52,014 nucleotides of DNA from the NCBI GenBank assembly GCA_021107945.1, contig JAIORV010000129.1, positions 1 through 52,014 on the forward strand. Direction: 5' to 3'. Shown here piece after piece: positions 35,298-43,480 of the stretch; the first letter of the stretch is position 1; the number at the start of each line of letters is the position of its first letter. A program made the translations under genes and the position numbers. The notes beneath the pieces were generated by a model. That model was not told the DNA's origin and did not search any database. It saw nothing but the letters and a program-made list of their open reading frames with translations. This DNA comes from Vulcanimicrobiota bacterium. GTDB taxonomy: Bacteria; Vulcanimicrobiota; JAJTBE01.

Positions 35298-36674
35298 ATG
35301 AAAATAGCATTCATAAGCCCTAGGGGATCGGAAAGTAATCAGCAGAACAATATATTAAACAGTATTTACCAGCGGCTGATGAAATTCCTCACATTCATCG
35401 AAATCGAGGATGTCGAGTTCATGCCCAACTTGGGACTCCTTACAATTGCCGGTTGTCTCGATGATCACCACGAGCTCCGGTATATTGAGGAAGACTATGT
35501 GGATGAATCACAGGTGGAGCCTCTCATGTTTGACGAACACTTCGACCTGGTCTGTATATCCGCCGTTAATTCACAGGCTTCCAGAGCATACGAGATTGCC
35601 GGGATTTTCCGCAAGAGGGGAATCTACACTGTCATCGGCGGACTTCATGCCAGCATGCTTCCCGACGAGGCGAAACAACATGTTGACACGGTTATAATTG
35701 GCGAGGGCGAGGATACATTCCCCAGGTTTTTCCGTGATTTTGAAAATGGCGAGCCAAAGCCTTTCTATAAATCGTCAGGGAAGTTTGATCTCCGACTCGC
35801 TCCCAAGCCCCGTTTCGATCTTATAAAAAACATAACCCGGTTTAACAAGATAACCGTTCAGGCGACCCGTGGATGTCCCCACAGGTGTGAGTTCTGTTGC
35901 CTTTATGAAGTTTATGGACACAAATACAGAAAAAAATCGCCCCGCCAGATTGTCAGGGAGATCGAATATATAAAGGAACTCTATCCTCACCCGTTTATCT
36001 CGTTTGCCGATGAGAATATGCTTGTGGATCGCAAATATTCGAAAGAGCTTCTCAGGGCGATTGCCCCTCTTGATGTGAGGTGGGAAGGATATTGTGATAT
36101 CTCCATTGCCGATGATGACGAATTACTCCAGCTTCTTGCAGATTCAAACTGTGTCCTCCAGATGATTGGACTGGAAAGCTTGAATTTAGACAACCTGAAA
36201 GATGTTGCACCGTTTAAGGCGAAGATGCTCGGCGATTATGCCTGGGCGGTAGAAAAGATACAGTCATACGGTGTCGGTGTTATGGGGTTATTCATGATAG
36301 GGTTCGATCACGACGATGAGAATGTATTTACAGAAATAAGAGATTTCATCAAGCAGACCGATATGTTTGATGTGGATTTTGCGATTGTATGTCCCATTCC
36401 CGGGACCCGCCTTTACAAGAGACTGAAAAAAGAGGGCAGGATAACCAGTGAGGACTGGGACAATTATGCCTGGTACAATGTCAACTTCCAACCCAAAAAG
36501 CTTTCCCCGAAGCAATTAAAAGAGGGTATAATGTGGCTTTTTAAAGAGTTCAACACTCCGGAAGAGGTTGGGCGCAAGAAAGAAAGATTCCAGCAGATTT
36601 ACCGCAGGCTTTATCCCGATGAGATATACCGGAGGAACAAGCTGGAGAAGCTAGGCATGCTGCAATATGGATGA
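35298..36674 (+). CDS. B12-binding-type radical SAM protein
   Basis: The 458-residue protein has an N-terminal cobalamin-binding-like domain (about 40-150: NLGLLTIAGCLDDHHEL, YTVIGGLHASMLP, VIIGEGEDTFP) and a radical SAM domain. The cluster motif RGCPHRCEFC has cysteines 193, 197 and 200, followed by FISFADENML, MIGLESLN and the late GLFMIGFDHDDE and CPIPGTRLY. The domain order is that of the BchE/MiaB-like anaerobic enzyme superfamily. The DxHxxG cobalamin ligand is not seen, so corrin binding would be base-off. The product is unknown. GGAGGA lies 7 bases upstream. It is a single gene. Confidence 0.9.
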   Translation: MKIAFISPRGSESNQQNNILNSIYQRLMKFLTFIEIEDVEFMPNLGLLTIAGCLDDHHELRYIEEDYVDESQVEPLMFDEHFDLVCISAVNSQASRAYEIAGIFRKRGIYTVIGGLHASMLPDEAKQHVDTVIIGEGEDTFPRFFRDFENGEPKPFYKSSGKFDLRLAPKPRFDLIKNITRFNKITVQATRGCPHRCEFCCLYEVYGHKYRKKSPRQIVREIEYIKELYPHPFISFADENMLVDRKYSKELLRAIAPLDVRWEGYCDISIADDDELLQLLADSNCVLQMIGLESLNLDNLKDVAPFKAKMLGDYAWAVEKIQSYGVGVMGLFMIGFDHDDENVFTEIRDFIKQTDMFDVDFAIVCPIPGTRLYKRLKKEGRITSEDWDNYAWYNVNFQPKKLSPKQLKEGIMWLFKEFNTPEEVGRKKERFQQIYRRLYPDEIYRRNKLEKLGMLQYG

Positions 36675-36677
36675 TGA

Positions 36678-37943
36678 CTAATCCCTAATCAACTCTCTGG
36701 TTTCAATAATTCTGAAAAGAGTCTCGGCGATTGCCCTGTGAGCTTCTGCAGTGGGATGATGTGTCCTGTCCTCTTTTAAGTAGAAATTATCCCTGTTGAA
36801 ATTTTTATTTGGTTTTATGCAATGAAATGTTACATCTTTATATTTCCTGTGGTTCTTCTCCTTGAGCTTCAGTTGAACTCCTGAAAATGAAGGGTCATAA
36901 GGAAGAGTGCAATATTGATGACCTTCCGGCGTCCGAATTAATTTCGTCTCTTCTGGCATACGCCATGTTATGTGATCGAATACAATCATTTCAATACCGT
37001 TTTTCTCACATTCACGGTACAACAGATAAGAATATTTATCAAATATTTCTTTAGAAGTGGCAGGATCAATTAAACCTTTCTTCTTTGACTCTTTTTCTTT
37101 CATGAAACGGGACACAGTTTTCTTGAGACATTGATAAACCGTAAAATTGCTCAGGAATTCCTTCACGGTTCCGAAAGCGCCCAGGTGTTTGATTATATCC
37201 TCATATTTTTTTATGTCTCTGTTTGCAAGGTAATTAAAGCCACAAGATATAACAATATCAGGCTTATAGATGGGATTCAATTCCTTGAAAATATAATACC
37301 CCTGCAATACGGAGTAACCGAACATCCCACCGTTTATCACCCTTATATTTTTTTTGGGGTAACGCTCTTTGAGCATCTTTCCAAGCTGTTTTACAAATGT
37401 TTCCTCATCCGTTACACTCTGGCCAATTGTCCAGGAATCGCCAAGGCATAAAATCCTGATCTCACCCTCTTCTTTCTCCGGGGGAATTTCCTCTTCTCTC
37501 AATCCTTGTGAATTGGTATTGAGAATGGTATCCACTCCCCCCACATGATGGCGGTAATTCCGTAAATTGGGCGATATGAGCCATTCGCGGGTATAATGGA
37601 TAAAAACGGGTTTCTTGCCTGTGCTGTCATAATATCTTTTTACAAGAACCTCCCATGCGCCAAAAAAAATAATGATAAGCACAAGATTCAGGACAAAGGT
37701 CTTGATAAAGGTTTTTTTCTTCTCTTTCTCCGGGTTTCCATCCCTATTTCGCTTTATATGCCCATAAATCGCAACTATTACCTGGATTAGAATTATGATT
37801 ATAAGCAATATAAAGAAAACCTTCCAGCAGTACCTCTCCACCTCACCAGGTGGATTTGAAAGGGGACTTTTTTCATATAATTTGAGATAGCGAAATAAAA
37901 TATTCAAAATGTATCTATTCACCGCAAAGACCACAGAGTCCAC
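36678..37943 (-). CDS. Membrane-anchored SGNH/GDSL hydrolase
   Basis: Two hydrophobic helices lie near residues 42-62 and 83-102, followed by an SGNH hydrolase domain. Block I is ILCLGDSWTIGQ with the nucleophile Ser near 171. Block II is probably VINGGMFGYS, block III ISCGFNYLANRD in place of the usual GxND, and block V DRTHHPTAEAHR carries the Asp-His pair. Members remove acetyl or acyl groups from envelope polysaccharides. The upstream end is uncertain: the annotated start is a GTG inside a CCGCAGAG-type repeat with no good ribosome site, and later GTG/TTG codons within the first 40 residues are possible. It is convergent with the radical SAM gene, with 3 bp between stops. Confidence 0.8.
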   Translation of the reverse strand: MDSVVFAVNRYILNILFRYLKLYEKSPLSNPPGEVERYCWKVFFILLIIIILIQVIVAIYGHIKRNRDGNPEKEKKKTFIKTFVLNLVLIIIFFGAWEVLVKRYYDSTGKKPVFIHYTREWLISPNLRNYRHHVGGVDTILNTNSQGLREEEIPPEKEEGEIRILCLGDSWTIGQSVTDEETFVKQLGKMLKERYPKKNIRVINGGMFGYSVLQGYYIFKELNPIYKPDIVISCGFNYLANRDIKKYEDIIKHLGAFGTVKEFLSNFTVYQCLKKTVSRFMKEKESKKKGLIDPATSKEIFDKYSYLLYRECEKNGIEMIVFDHITWRMPEETKLIRTPEGHQYCTLPYDPSFSGVQLKLKEKNHRKYKDVTFHCIKPNKNFNRDNFYLKEDRTHHPTAEAHRAIAETLFRIIETRELIRD

Positions 37944-38530
37944 AAAGACCGGAGGCCGGATCTCATTTCCCGTTTTCAGGCTGGTCGGGAGACCGGCATT
38001 GGTGCTCGGATAAGAAATTTAGTCAAGCTCCGGATCGTTAAATTGAATAAAATGAAACCATTTTTGGGTAGCGGCGGGTCTCCCGACCCGCCGGGTTCAA
38101 GGCTTTTTAACAGTTTCATGACCCCACCAATGACAATGTTATTATGCTTATCCGAACACCAATGAGGAGACCAACCTCTACCCAACTAAATACTATCAGA
38201 AAACACCTTGACCGAACATGGATGGGGAGACCAGCCTCTACCTGAATTATAGGGGGACTGAATAGTTTTTTTGCGGATTTTTAGATTCCTCCTTTTAGAA
38301 TGAAGAGCAATTACTGCAGCTCTAAATATTTAACCTAAAATGCCAGTTATATTTCTTTGTGGGAACCTTCTTGAAAGAAAGCTCTCAGCTTTAAGCCGCT
38401 GAAGCGGCTTGAAGTAAATCTACCTCCTCTTAAGCCGCTTCAGCGGCTTAACAATGAGGAAACTCGCTTTGCAATCAGGGGGCGTTTTTTCAAATAAGGT
38501 TACCCCCCAGGTAACTAGCATATTGAGTTA
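37944..38530. repeat. Intergenic repeats with inverted element
   Basis: CATTGGTGCTCGGATAAG (about 37995-38012) is matched in inverted form by CTTATCCGAACACCAATG (about 38147-38164), bounding roughly 170 bp with GGGTCTCCCGACCC inside. GCCGCTGAAGCGGC (about 38395) and GCCGCTTCAGCGGC (about 38434) follow. No gene is supported in the 587 bp. Confidence 0.65.
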
Positions 38531-39877
38531 CTAATTATAAATCGACAACTTCCCGGAGAGCCATTCATCCATATATTTCAATGCTCTTGCCGTTTTCGCC
38601 TCTCTTCTCTCTTTTTTCCTTCCCTTTATCTTGACAGGCGGTAAAATGCCGAAGTTGGAGTTCATGGGTTGAAATTTATTCCTGCTGTTGTCTGTAATAT
38701 AATTAACAAGGGAGCCAATCATTGTTTCTACGGGTGGCGCAGAGGTTTCTTTTCCCGTGATTCTGCCGACTGCATTAATCCCGGCAAGAAGACCCATGGC
38801 GGCGGATTCGACATAGCCTTCCACCCCGGTAATTTGCCCGGCAAAAAAGATACGTCTTTCCTTTTTAAGGCACAGTGACGAATCAAGAACCAAAGGAGAG
38901 TGAATATAGATATTCCGATGCATCACACCATACCTGACAATTTCTGCATTCTCAAGACCGGGAATCATACGGATAATCCTCTTTTGTTCTCCCCATTTGA
39001 GCCTGGTTTGAAATCCCACCGGGTTATACAGTGTCCCCTCACGATTTTCCTTTCTCAATTGCACAACAGCGGTCGCGTTATCATCCAGCCCCACAGGCTT
39101 CAACGGACCGAAAAAAAGGGTCTGCTCTCCTCTGTCAGCAATCTCCTCAATGGGCATACATCCCTCGAAAAGTTTGCCTTTTTCAAAATCACGGGGGTTG
39201 ACTCTTTCCGCGGTAATAAGTGCATTGTAAAAAAGCTTGTATTCTTCAGAGTTCATAGGACAGTTTAAATAATCCGCCGTCCCTTTTCCATAGCGGGAAG
39301 CTTCGAAGACCTTTTCAAAATTGATTGATTCCGCAGTGATAATGGGGGAGACCGCATCGAAGAAAAAAAGATAATCCTCTCCGATTAATTTTTGTATTTC
39401 TTTTGAAAGTGAGCTTGATGTTAACGGACCCGTTGCAATAATAATCAATCCATGCCGGGGAATTTCTTTTGTCTCTTCCCTCACAACCTCGATGTTTTGC
39501 ATCTCTTGAATTTTGGATTCGATATAATGGGAAAATTTCTCCCTGTCAACGGCAAGTGCCTGTCCCGCCGGAATCGAAGACTTGTCGGCGGCTTCAATAA
39601 TAAGAGAGCTGAGTTTTCTCAACTCAGCTTTCAAAAGACCCGGCGCGCTCGTTATCCTGTCGCTTCCAAGTGAATTACTGCATACCAACTCCGCAAAATT
39701 TCCCGTTTTATGCACAGGAGTCATTTCTGTCGGGCGCATTTCTATAAGTTTTACTTGCACTCCCGAGCTTGCAACCTGGTATGCCGCTTCACAACCGGCA
39801 AGACCGCCACCGATTATCGTTACGATTTCTCTTTTTCTTCTAATTCCTTTTTCTCCTCGAATTTCTGTTTCTGACAT
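38531..39877 (-). CDS. trmFO: Folate-dependent tRNA (uracil-54-C5) methyltransferase
   Basis: TrmFO uses methylene-tetrahydrofolate and FADH2 to make m5U54 in the T-loop of tRNA. The FAD-binding start is VTIIGGGLAGCEAAYQ (residues about 19-34), followed by the diagnostic blocks IEMRPTEMTPVHKTGNFAEL, VCSNSLGSD, YLNCPMNSEEY and GQITGVEGYVESAAMGLLAG. The 448-residue length is normal, with about 15 extra N-terminal residues. I use the ATG at 39877; the upstream GTG at 39892 is also in frame. The start lies inside topA, giving a 58-bp overlap. topA-trmFO adjacency is a known arrangement. Confidence 0.96.
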   Translation of the reverse strand: MSETEIRGEKGIRRKREIVTIIGGGLAGCEAAYQVASSGVQVKLIEMRPTEMTPVHKTGNFAELVCSNSLGSDRITSAPGLLKAELRKLSSLIIEAADKSSIPAGQALAVDREKFSHYIESKIQEMQNIEVVREETKEIPRHGLIIIATGPLTSSSLSKEIQKLIGEDYLFFFDAVSPIITAESINFEKVFEASRYGKGTADYLNCPMNSEEYKLFYNALITAERVNPRDFEKGKLFEGCMPIEEIADRGEQTLFFGPLKPVGLDDNATAVVQLRKENREGTLYNPVGFQTRLKWGEQKRIIRMIPGLENAEIVRYGVMHRNIYIHSPLVLDSSLCLKKERRIFFAGQITGVEGYVESAAMGLLAGINAVGRITGKETSAPPVETMIGSLVNYITDNSRNKFQPMNSNFGILPPVKIKGRKKERREAKTARALKYMDEWLSGKLSIYN

Positions 39878-42357
39878 TTTGCATCCATACACGATTTATA
39901 TACTCTTCCCTGCTTGGAGAATTTCAGAACCAGCAACTTGTCGCATTTCTTGCATCGTTCATTGAGGGGCTTGTTCCAGGAAGCGAATTTGCAATTCGGA
40001 TAATTGCTGCATCCATAGAATTTGCCTTTCTTGCTTTTCCTCTCCACTATCTGACCGCCACAACCCTCCTCAGGGCAGGGCACACCAATTTCCTGGATAA
40101 TGGGTTTTGCATTTTTGCAGTCGGGATAACCCGAACAAGCCATGAACTTACCAAAACGACCGTATTTTATGATCATCGGTTTTTCGCATTTATCACAAAC
40201 CTCATCGGTCATCTCAGGCTCTAATTCTAATTTGGGGATCTTGGCATCAGCTTCGGACAAAGTCTTAGAGAAAGGCTTGTAAAATTTATCAATCACTTCA
40301 ACCCAGTCTTTCTCTCCGTCCTCAATGAGATCCAGATTTTTCTCCATCCCTGCTGTAAAATGAACATCCAGGACATTAGGGAAATGCTCTGCAAGCATAT
40401 CCGTAACTTTGAATCCAAGGTCTGTGGGAGAGAATTTCTTTTCCTTCAGAATGACGTAGCCCCTCTTTTGTATTGTATCAACAATGGGAGCATACGTGCT
40501 GGGTCTTCCGATTCCCTTTTCCTCAAGTGTTTTAATGAGAGTCGCCTCTGTATATGATGGCGGCGGCTGTGTGAAATGCTGTTTCGGAAGGTAATCGTGA
40601 ATCTTCAGTTCCTCGCCCTCTTGAAGATGTGGAAGAAGCTTTTTATCATTACCTGGAGATTTATTATTATTTCCACTATTACTCGAATAATCATACACTT
40701 TTGTAAATCCTGGAAACTTTACCTTTGAATCGGATGCCTTGAACAAGTATTCTCCGGCGTTTATGTCAACCGATGTGGTTTCCATTATGCATGGAGACAT
40801 CTGGCTTGCCACAAACCTTTCCCATATAAGTTTGTAAAGTCTGAACTGACTGGGGTTCAGGTATGGTTTCACTTTCTCGGGAGTTCTGAATACTGATGTG
40901 GGTCTGATGGCCTCGTGAGCGTCCTGTGTTTTTCCCTTGTTTGCATACTGTTTTATCGTACCCCGGAAATCCTGACCGAGTGTGGTGCCTATAAACTCAG
41001 TCGCTTCATGCTGTGCGCCCGGCGATACTCTGACCGAGTCGGTACGCATATATGTAATAAGTCCGACGCCTCCGCCGGAGCCGACATTAATTCCCTCGTA
41101 CAATTGCTGTGCATTCATCATTGTTCTTTTAGCTTTAAAATTCAGTCTTCTGTATGCATCCTGCTGAAGCGTGCTTGTCTTGAAAGGAGGCAGTGGTCTT
41201 CGCTTCTGGTCCTTTTTCACAACTTTATTGACGAGAAATTTTTCTTGTTTAAGGTCCTTGAGAATCGAATCAGATGTTTTTTTGTCGGGAATGTCTATTT
41301 TCTTATTCTTCTTCTTGGCCAGCTTTGCTTCAAACGCATCATTTATTTTCTGCTTGAGCTTGGATGCATTCACCGCCATACTCCAGTATTCTTCAGGCTT
41401 GAATTCGTCAATTTCTTTCTGGCGGTCGCATATTAACCTGACAGCGACGGATTGAACTCTCCCTGCGGATAGACCTCCCCTGATTTTTCTCCAGAGAAGA
41501 GGGCTCAAGTTGTAACCCACGAGTCTGTCCAGGATCCTTCTTGCCTGTTGTGCGTTTACAAGGTTCATATCAATTTTTCTGGGATTGTCAACGGCATCCT
41601 TGAATGCACTCTTTGTAATTTCGTGCATCTCAATCCTGAGGGGATTTTCAACCTTCAGAAGTTTTGCTAGATGCCATGCTATGGCTTCTCCCTCGCGGTC
41701 AGGGTCAGAAGCGAGGAAAATCTTAGTTGCGCCTTTTGCACCTTTCCTGAGGGAATCTATTACTTCTTTCTTTCCGCGGATGGTCATGTACTTGGGGGTA
41801 TAATTATCGTCCACATCAACACTGATACGGGTTTTGGGAAGATCGCGAACATGTCCCATTGAAGCTTTAACTTCGTAACGACCACTTGAGAATTTCTGTA
41901 TAGTCCTGGCTTTTGCCGGGGATTCCACTATAATCAGATGTTTCTTGCTTTTAGGTTTTTTGCTTTTAGCTGATGTAGTTCGCTTTTTTGAAGCTGCTTT
42001 CGGTTTAGCTTTACTTTCATCTGATGTAGTTCGCTTTTTTGAAGTTGCCTTCGGTTTAGCTTTGCTTTTAGCTGATGTAGTTAGCTTTTTCGAAGTTGCT
42101 TCCGATTTCGTTTTGGTTGATATAGTTAGCTTTTTCGAAGTTGCTTTCGGTTTAGCTTTACTTTTAGGTGATGAGCTTGGCTTCACTAAAGCTGTTTTCG
42201 TCTTAGTTTTACTTTTAGATGTTGAGCTCGGCTTTTCTGAATCTTTTTTTGCCTTAGCTTTGCTTTTAGATGTTGAGCTTGGCTTTGCTAAAGCTGTTTT
42301 TGCTTTAGTTTTACTTTTTGGCTTTGCTTTGCTCTTTTCAGTTGTCTTGTCAGGCAA
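39820..42357 (-). CDS. topA: DNA topoisomerase I with lysine-rich N-terminal tail
   Basis: Type IA topoisomerase relaxing negative supercoils. Residues 1-139 are a Lys/Ala/Ser/Thr/Pro tail with degenerate 17-residue repeats (SKAKPKATSKKRTTSDE), like a histone H1-type or nucleoid-binding tail. The TOPRIM domain starts at HLIIVESPAKA (140-150) with DPDREGE at 218-224, and the nucleophile Tyr436 lies in GLITYMRTDSVRV. Three C-terminal four-cysteine zinc ribbons lie at about 721-747, 761-789 and 802-828. The start is a TTG at 42357 preceded by GGGGTGA. It overlaps trmFO. Lysine tails on TopA are better known at the C-terminus (actinobacteria). Confidence 0.96.
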   Translation of the reverse strand: MPDKTTEKSKAKPKSKTKAKTALAKPSSTSKSKAKAKKDSEKPSSTSKSKTKTKTALVKPSSSPKSKAKPKATSKKLTISTKTKSEATSKKLTTSAKSKAKPKATSKKRTTSDESKAKPKAASKKRTTSAKSKKPKSKKHLIIVESPAKARTIQKFSSGRYEVKASMGHVRDLPKTRISVDVDDNYTPKYMTIRGKKEVIDSLRKGAKGATKIFLASDPDREGEAIAWHLAKLLKVENPLRIEMHEITKSAFKDAVDNPRKIDMNLVNAQQARRILDRLVGYNLSPLLWRKIRGGLSAGRVQSVAVRLICDRQKEIDEFKPEEYWSMAVNASKLKQKINDAFEAKLAKKKNKKIDIPDKKTSDSILKDLKQEKFLVNKVVKKDQKRRPLPPFKTSTLQQDAYRRLNFKAKRTMMNAQQLYEGINVGSGGGVGLITYMRTDSVRVSPGAQHEATEFIGTTLGQDFRGTIKQYANKGKTQDAHEAIRPTSVFRTPEKVKPYLNPSQFRLYKLIWERFVASQMSPCIMETTSVDINAGEYLFKASDSKVKFPGFTKVYDYSSNSGNNNKSPGNDKKLLPHLQEGEELKIHDYLPKQHFTQPPPSYTEATLIKTLEEKGIGRPSTYAPIVDTIQKRGYVILKEKKFSPTDLGFKVTDMLAEHFPNVLDVHFTAGMEKNLDLIEDGEKDWVEVIDKFYKPFSKTLSEADAKIPKLELEPEMTDEVCDKCEKPMIIKYGRFGKFMACSGYPDCKNAKPIIQEIGVPCPEEGCGGQIVERKSKKGKFYGCSNYPNCKFASWNKPLNERCKKCDKLLVLKFSKQGRVYKSCMDAKCQKQKFEEKKELEEKEKS

Positions 42358-42684
42358 GAATTCACCCCATTTTCTTATGTACTTTACAAGTTTAGTATTT
42401 TACCACATTAATTACTGAAATTCAAATGACAGTATCAATAGGTTTGTTTGCAATTCCTATACAAATCACTTATTGCCGCGAATGTTGAGTCCATTGTTTG
42501 TTAATATCGAGGCAGGATACCCTTCCATCACATAATATCAATGCAGGATGCCTTTCCTGCAGGGAAAATTGTATCTTCCTTTATATGATAAAAATTTGAA
42601 ATCCAATTTTGATATAAAAATAGAAAATCCTTTATTATATTGAAGAAATATTTTTTTAATTAGAAGAAGCTACGAAAATTTTGG
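42358..42684. other. Upstream region of topA, no gene seen
   Basis: A+T-rich 327-bp stretch between the zinc-ribbon terminator and topA. It contains CAGGATGCCTTTCCTGCAGG (about 42543-42562), a short imperfect hairpin, and a related AGGCAGGATACCC nearby. The topA promoter must lie here, but I could not identify it with confidence. Confidence 0.4.
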
Positions 42685-42715
42685 TAAAAAAAATCCCACT
42701 CTTAAGTGGGATTTT
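42685..42715 (-). terminator. Intrinsic terminator of the zinc-ribbon gene
   Basis: On the minus strand AAAATCCCACT pairs with AGTGGGATTTT around a four-base loop (42690-42715), followed by a run of eight T (42686-42693 as A on the plus strand). It lies about 32 bp past the stop at 42747. Confidence 0.9.
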
Positions 42716-42746
42716 AAATCTCTTGGAACCTATCCGGGGAAATTAG

Positions 42747-43031
42747 TTAACCCATATTACGCCGGGATTCAAAGCAATCTCGGCAATAAACTGGCTTACC
42801 GCTTGTGGGCTCAAATGGAACCTGGGTCTCACAATTGCACTCAGCGCAAGTAACTGTATAGAGCTTTCTTGAACCATCACGTTTATTACGTTTTCTGGCT
42901 CTTCGGCAATCCGGGCAAAGCTTCGGTTCGTTTGTGAAACCTTTTTCCTGGTAGAATTCCTGTTCTCCAACAGTAAATACGAATTCCTGTTCGCACTCTC
43001 GGCATGCCATTGTTTTGTCAGTTAGAATCAT
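42747..43031 (-). CDS. Small double zinc-ribbon protein
   Basis: The 94-residue protein carries CRECEQEFVFTVGEQEFY, then CPDCRRARKRNKRDG, CAECNCETQVPFEP and CRDCF. The Cys pairs can form two zinc ribbons. The pattern (GEQEFYxEKGF, PVYCRDCF) matches a widespread family of small bacterial zinc-ribbon proteins without an established role; a basic middle (RRARKRNKRDGSRK) suggests nucleic-acid or ribosome contact. AAGGAGA lies 8 bases before the ATG, and a strong terminator follows. It is probably well expressed as a single gene. Confidence 0.9.
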   Translation of the reverse strand: MILTDKTMACRECEQEFVFTVGEQEFYQEKGFTNEPKLCPDCRRARKRNKRDGSRKLYTVTCAECNCETQVPFEPTSGKPVYCRDCFESRRNMG

Positions 43032-43480
43032 AGAGTTTTCTCCTTTGGAATATATCTGGTTTAATATATCAGATTTGATCGGGTCTAATTCATTTCCTGT
43101 TAAGTTTTTTAGTTCTGACCGTCAGATGGTTCCTGATTACTTTTTTTCTTTACCGAAGAAACAGGTGCAAAATCCTTTTTTCCGAATCGAATCTAATTGC
43201 CCAATTATAACACCAAGCAATGGAAAAAGCAAGAAAAAAACAGCCGGTCAAAATCGGCGCAATAGACGAAACAACAACGTAGCTCAAACCTTCAGGCTTG
43301 CTGTCTGCCCTGAAAATTACACCTTTTTCGATTCCCTCACCTCTAGACTCCACTTTCCTAATTTCCTTAGAGGTGCAATCCCTCATCTCCTCAACTTCCT
43401 GCATTTCTTATCCCGGACTTCGTTAATCGGGACGAGGACGTCCCTCCTACATGTCTGACCTCCGGCCTCCGTTCTCCTCC
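43032..43480. repeat. Intergenic region upstream of the zinc-ribbon gene
   Basis: No gene is supported. A GGGACGAGGACGTCCCTCC element lies at about 43431-43449, next to GACCTCCGGCCTCCGTTCTCC-like degenerate repeats. The promoter of the zinc-ribbon gene should lie near 43040-43100 (A+T-rich), but I could not fix it. Confidence 0.45.

Noticed and set aside
37976-38185. 69-codon minus-strand open frame
   Set aside because: Falls entirely on an inverted-repeat element and has no ribosome site.
41945-42418. 157-codon open frame with repeated LLLADVVRFFE-like units, seemingly a repetitive membrane protein
   Set aside because: It is the antisense reading of the lysine-rich tail of topA; the repeats come from that low-complexity coding sequence.
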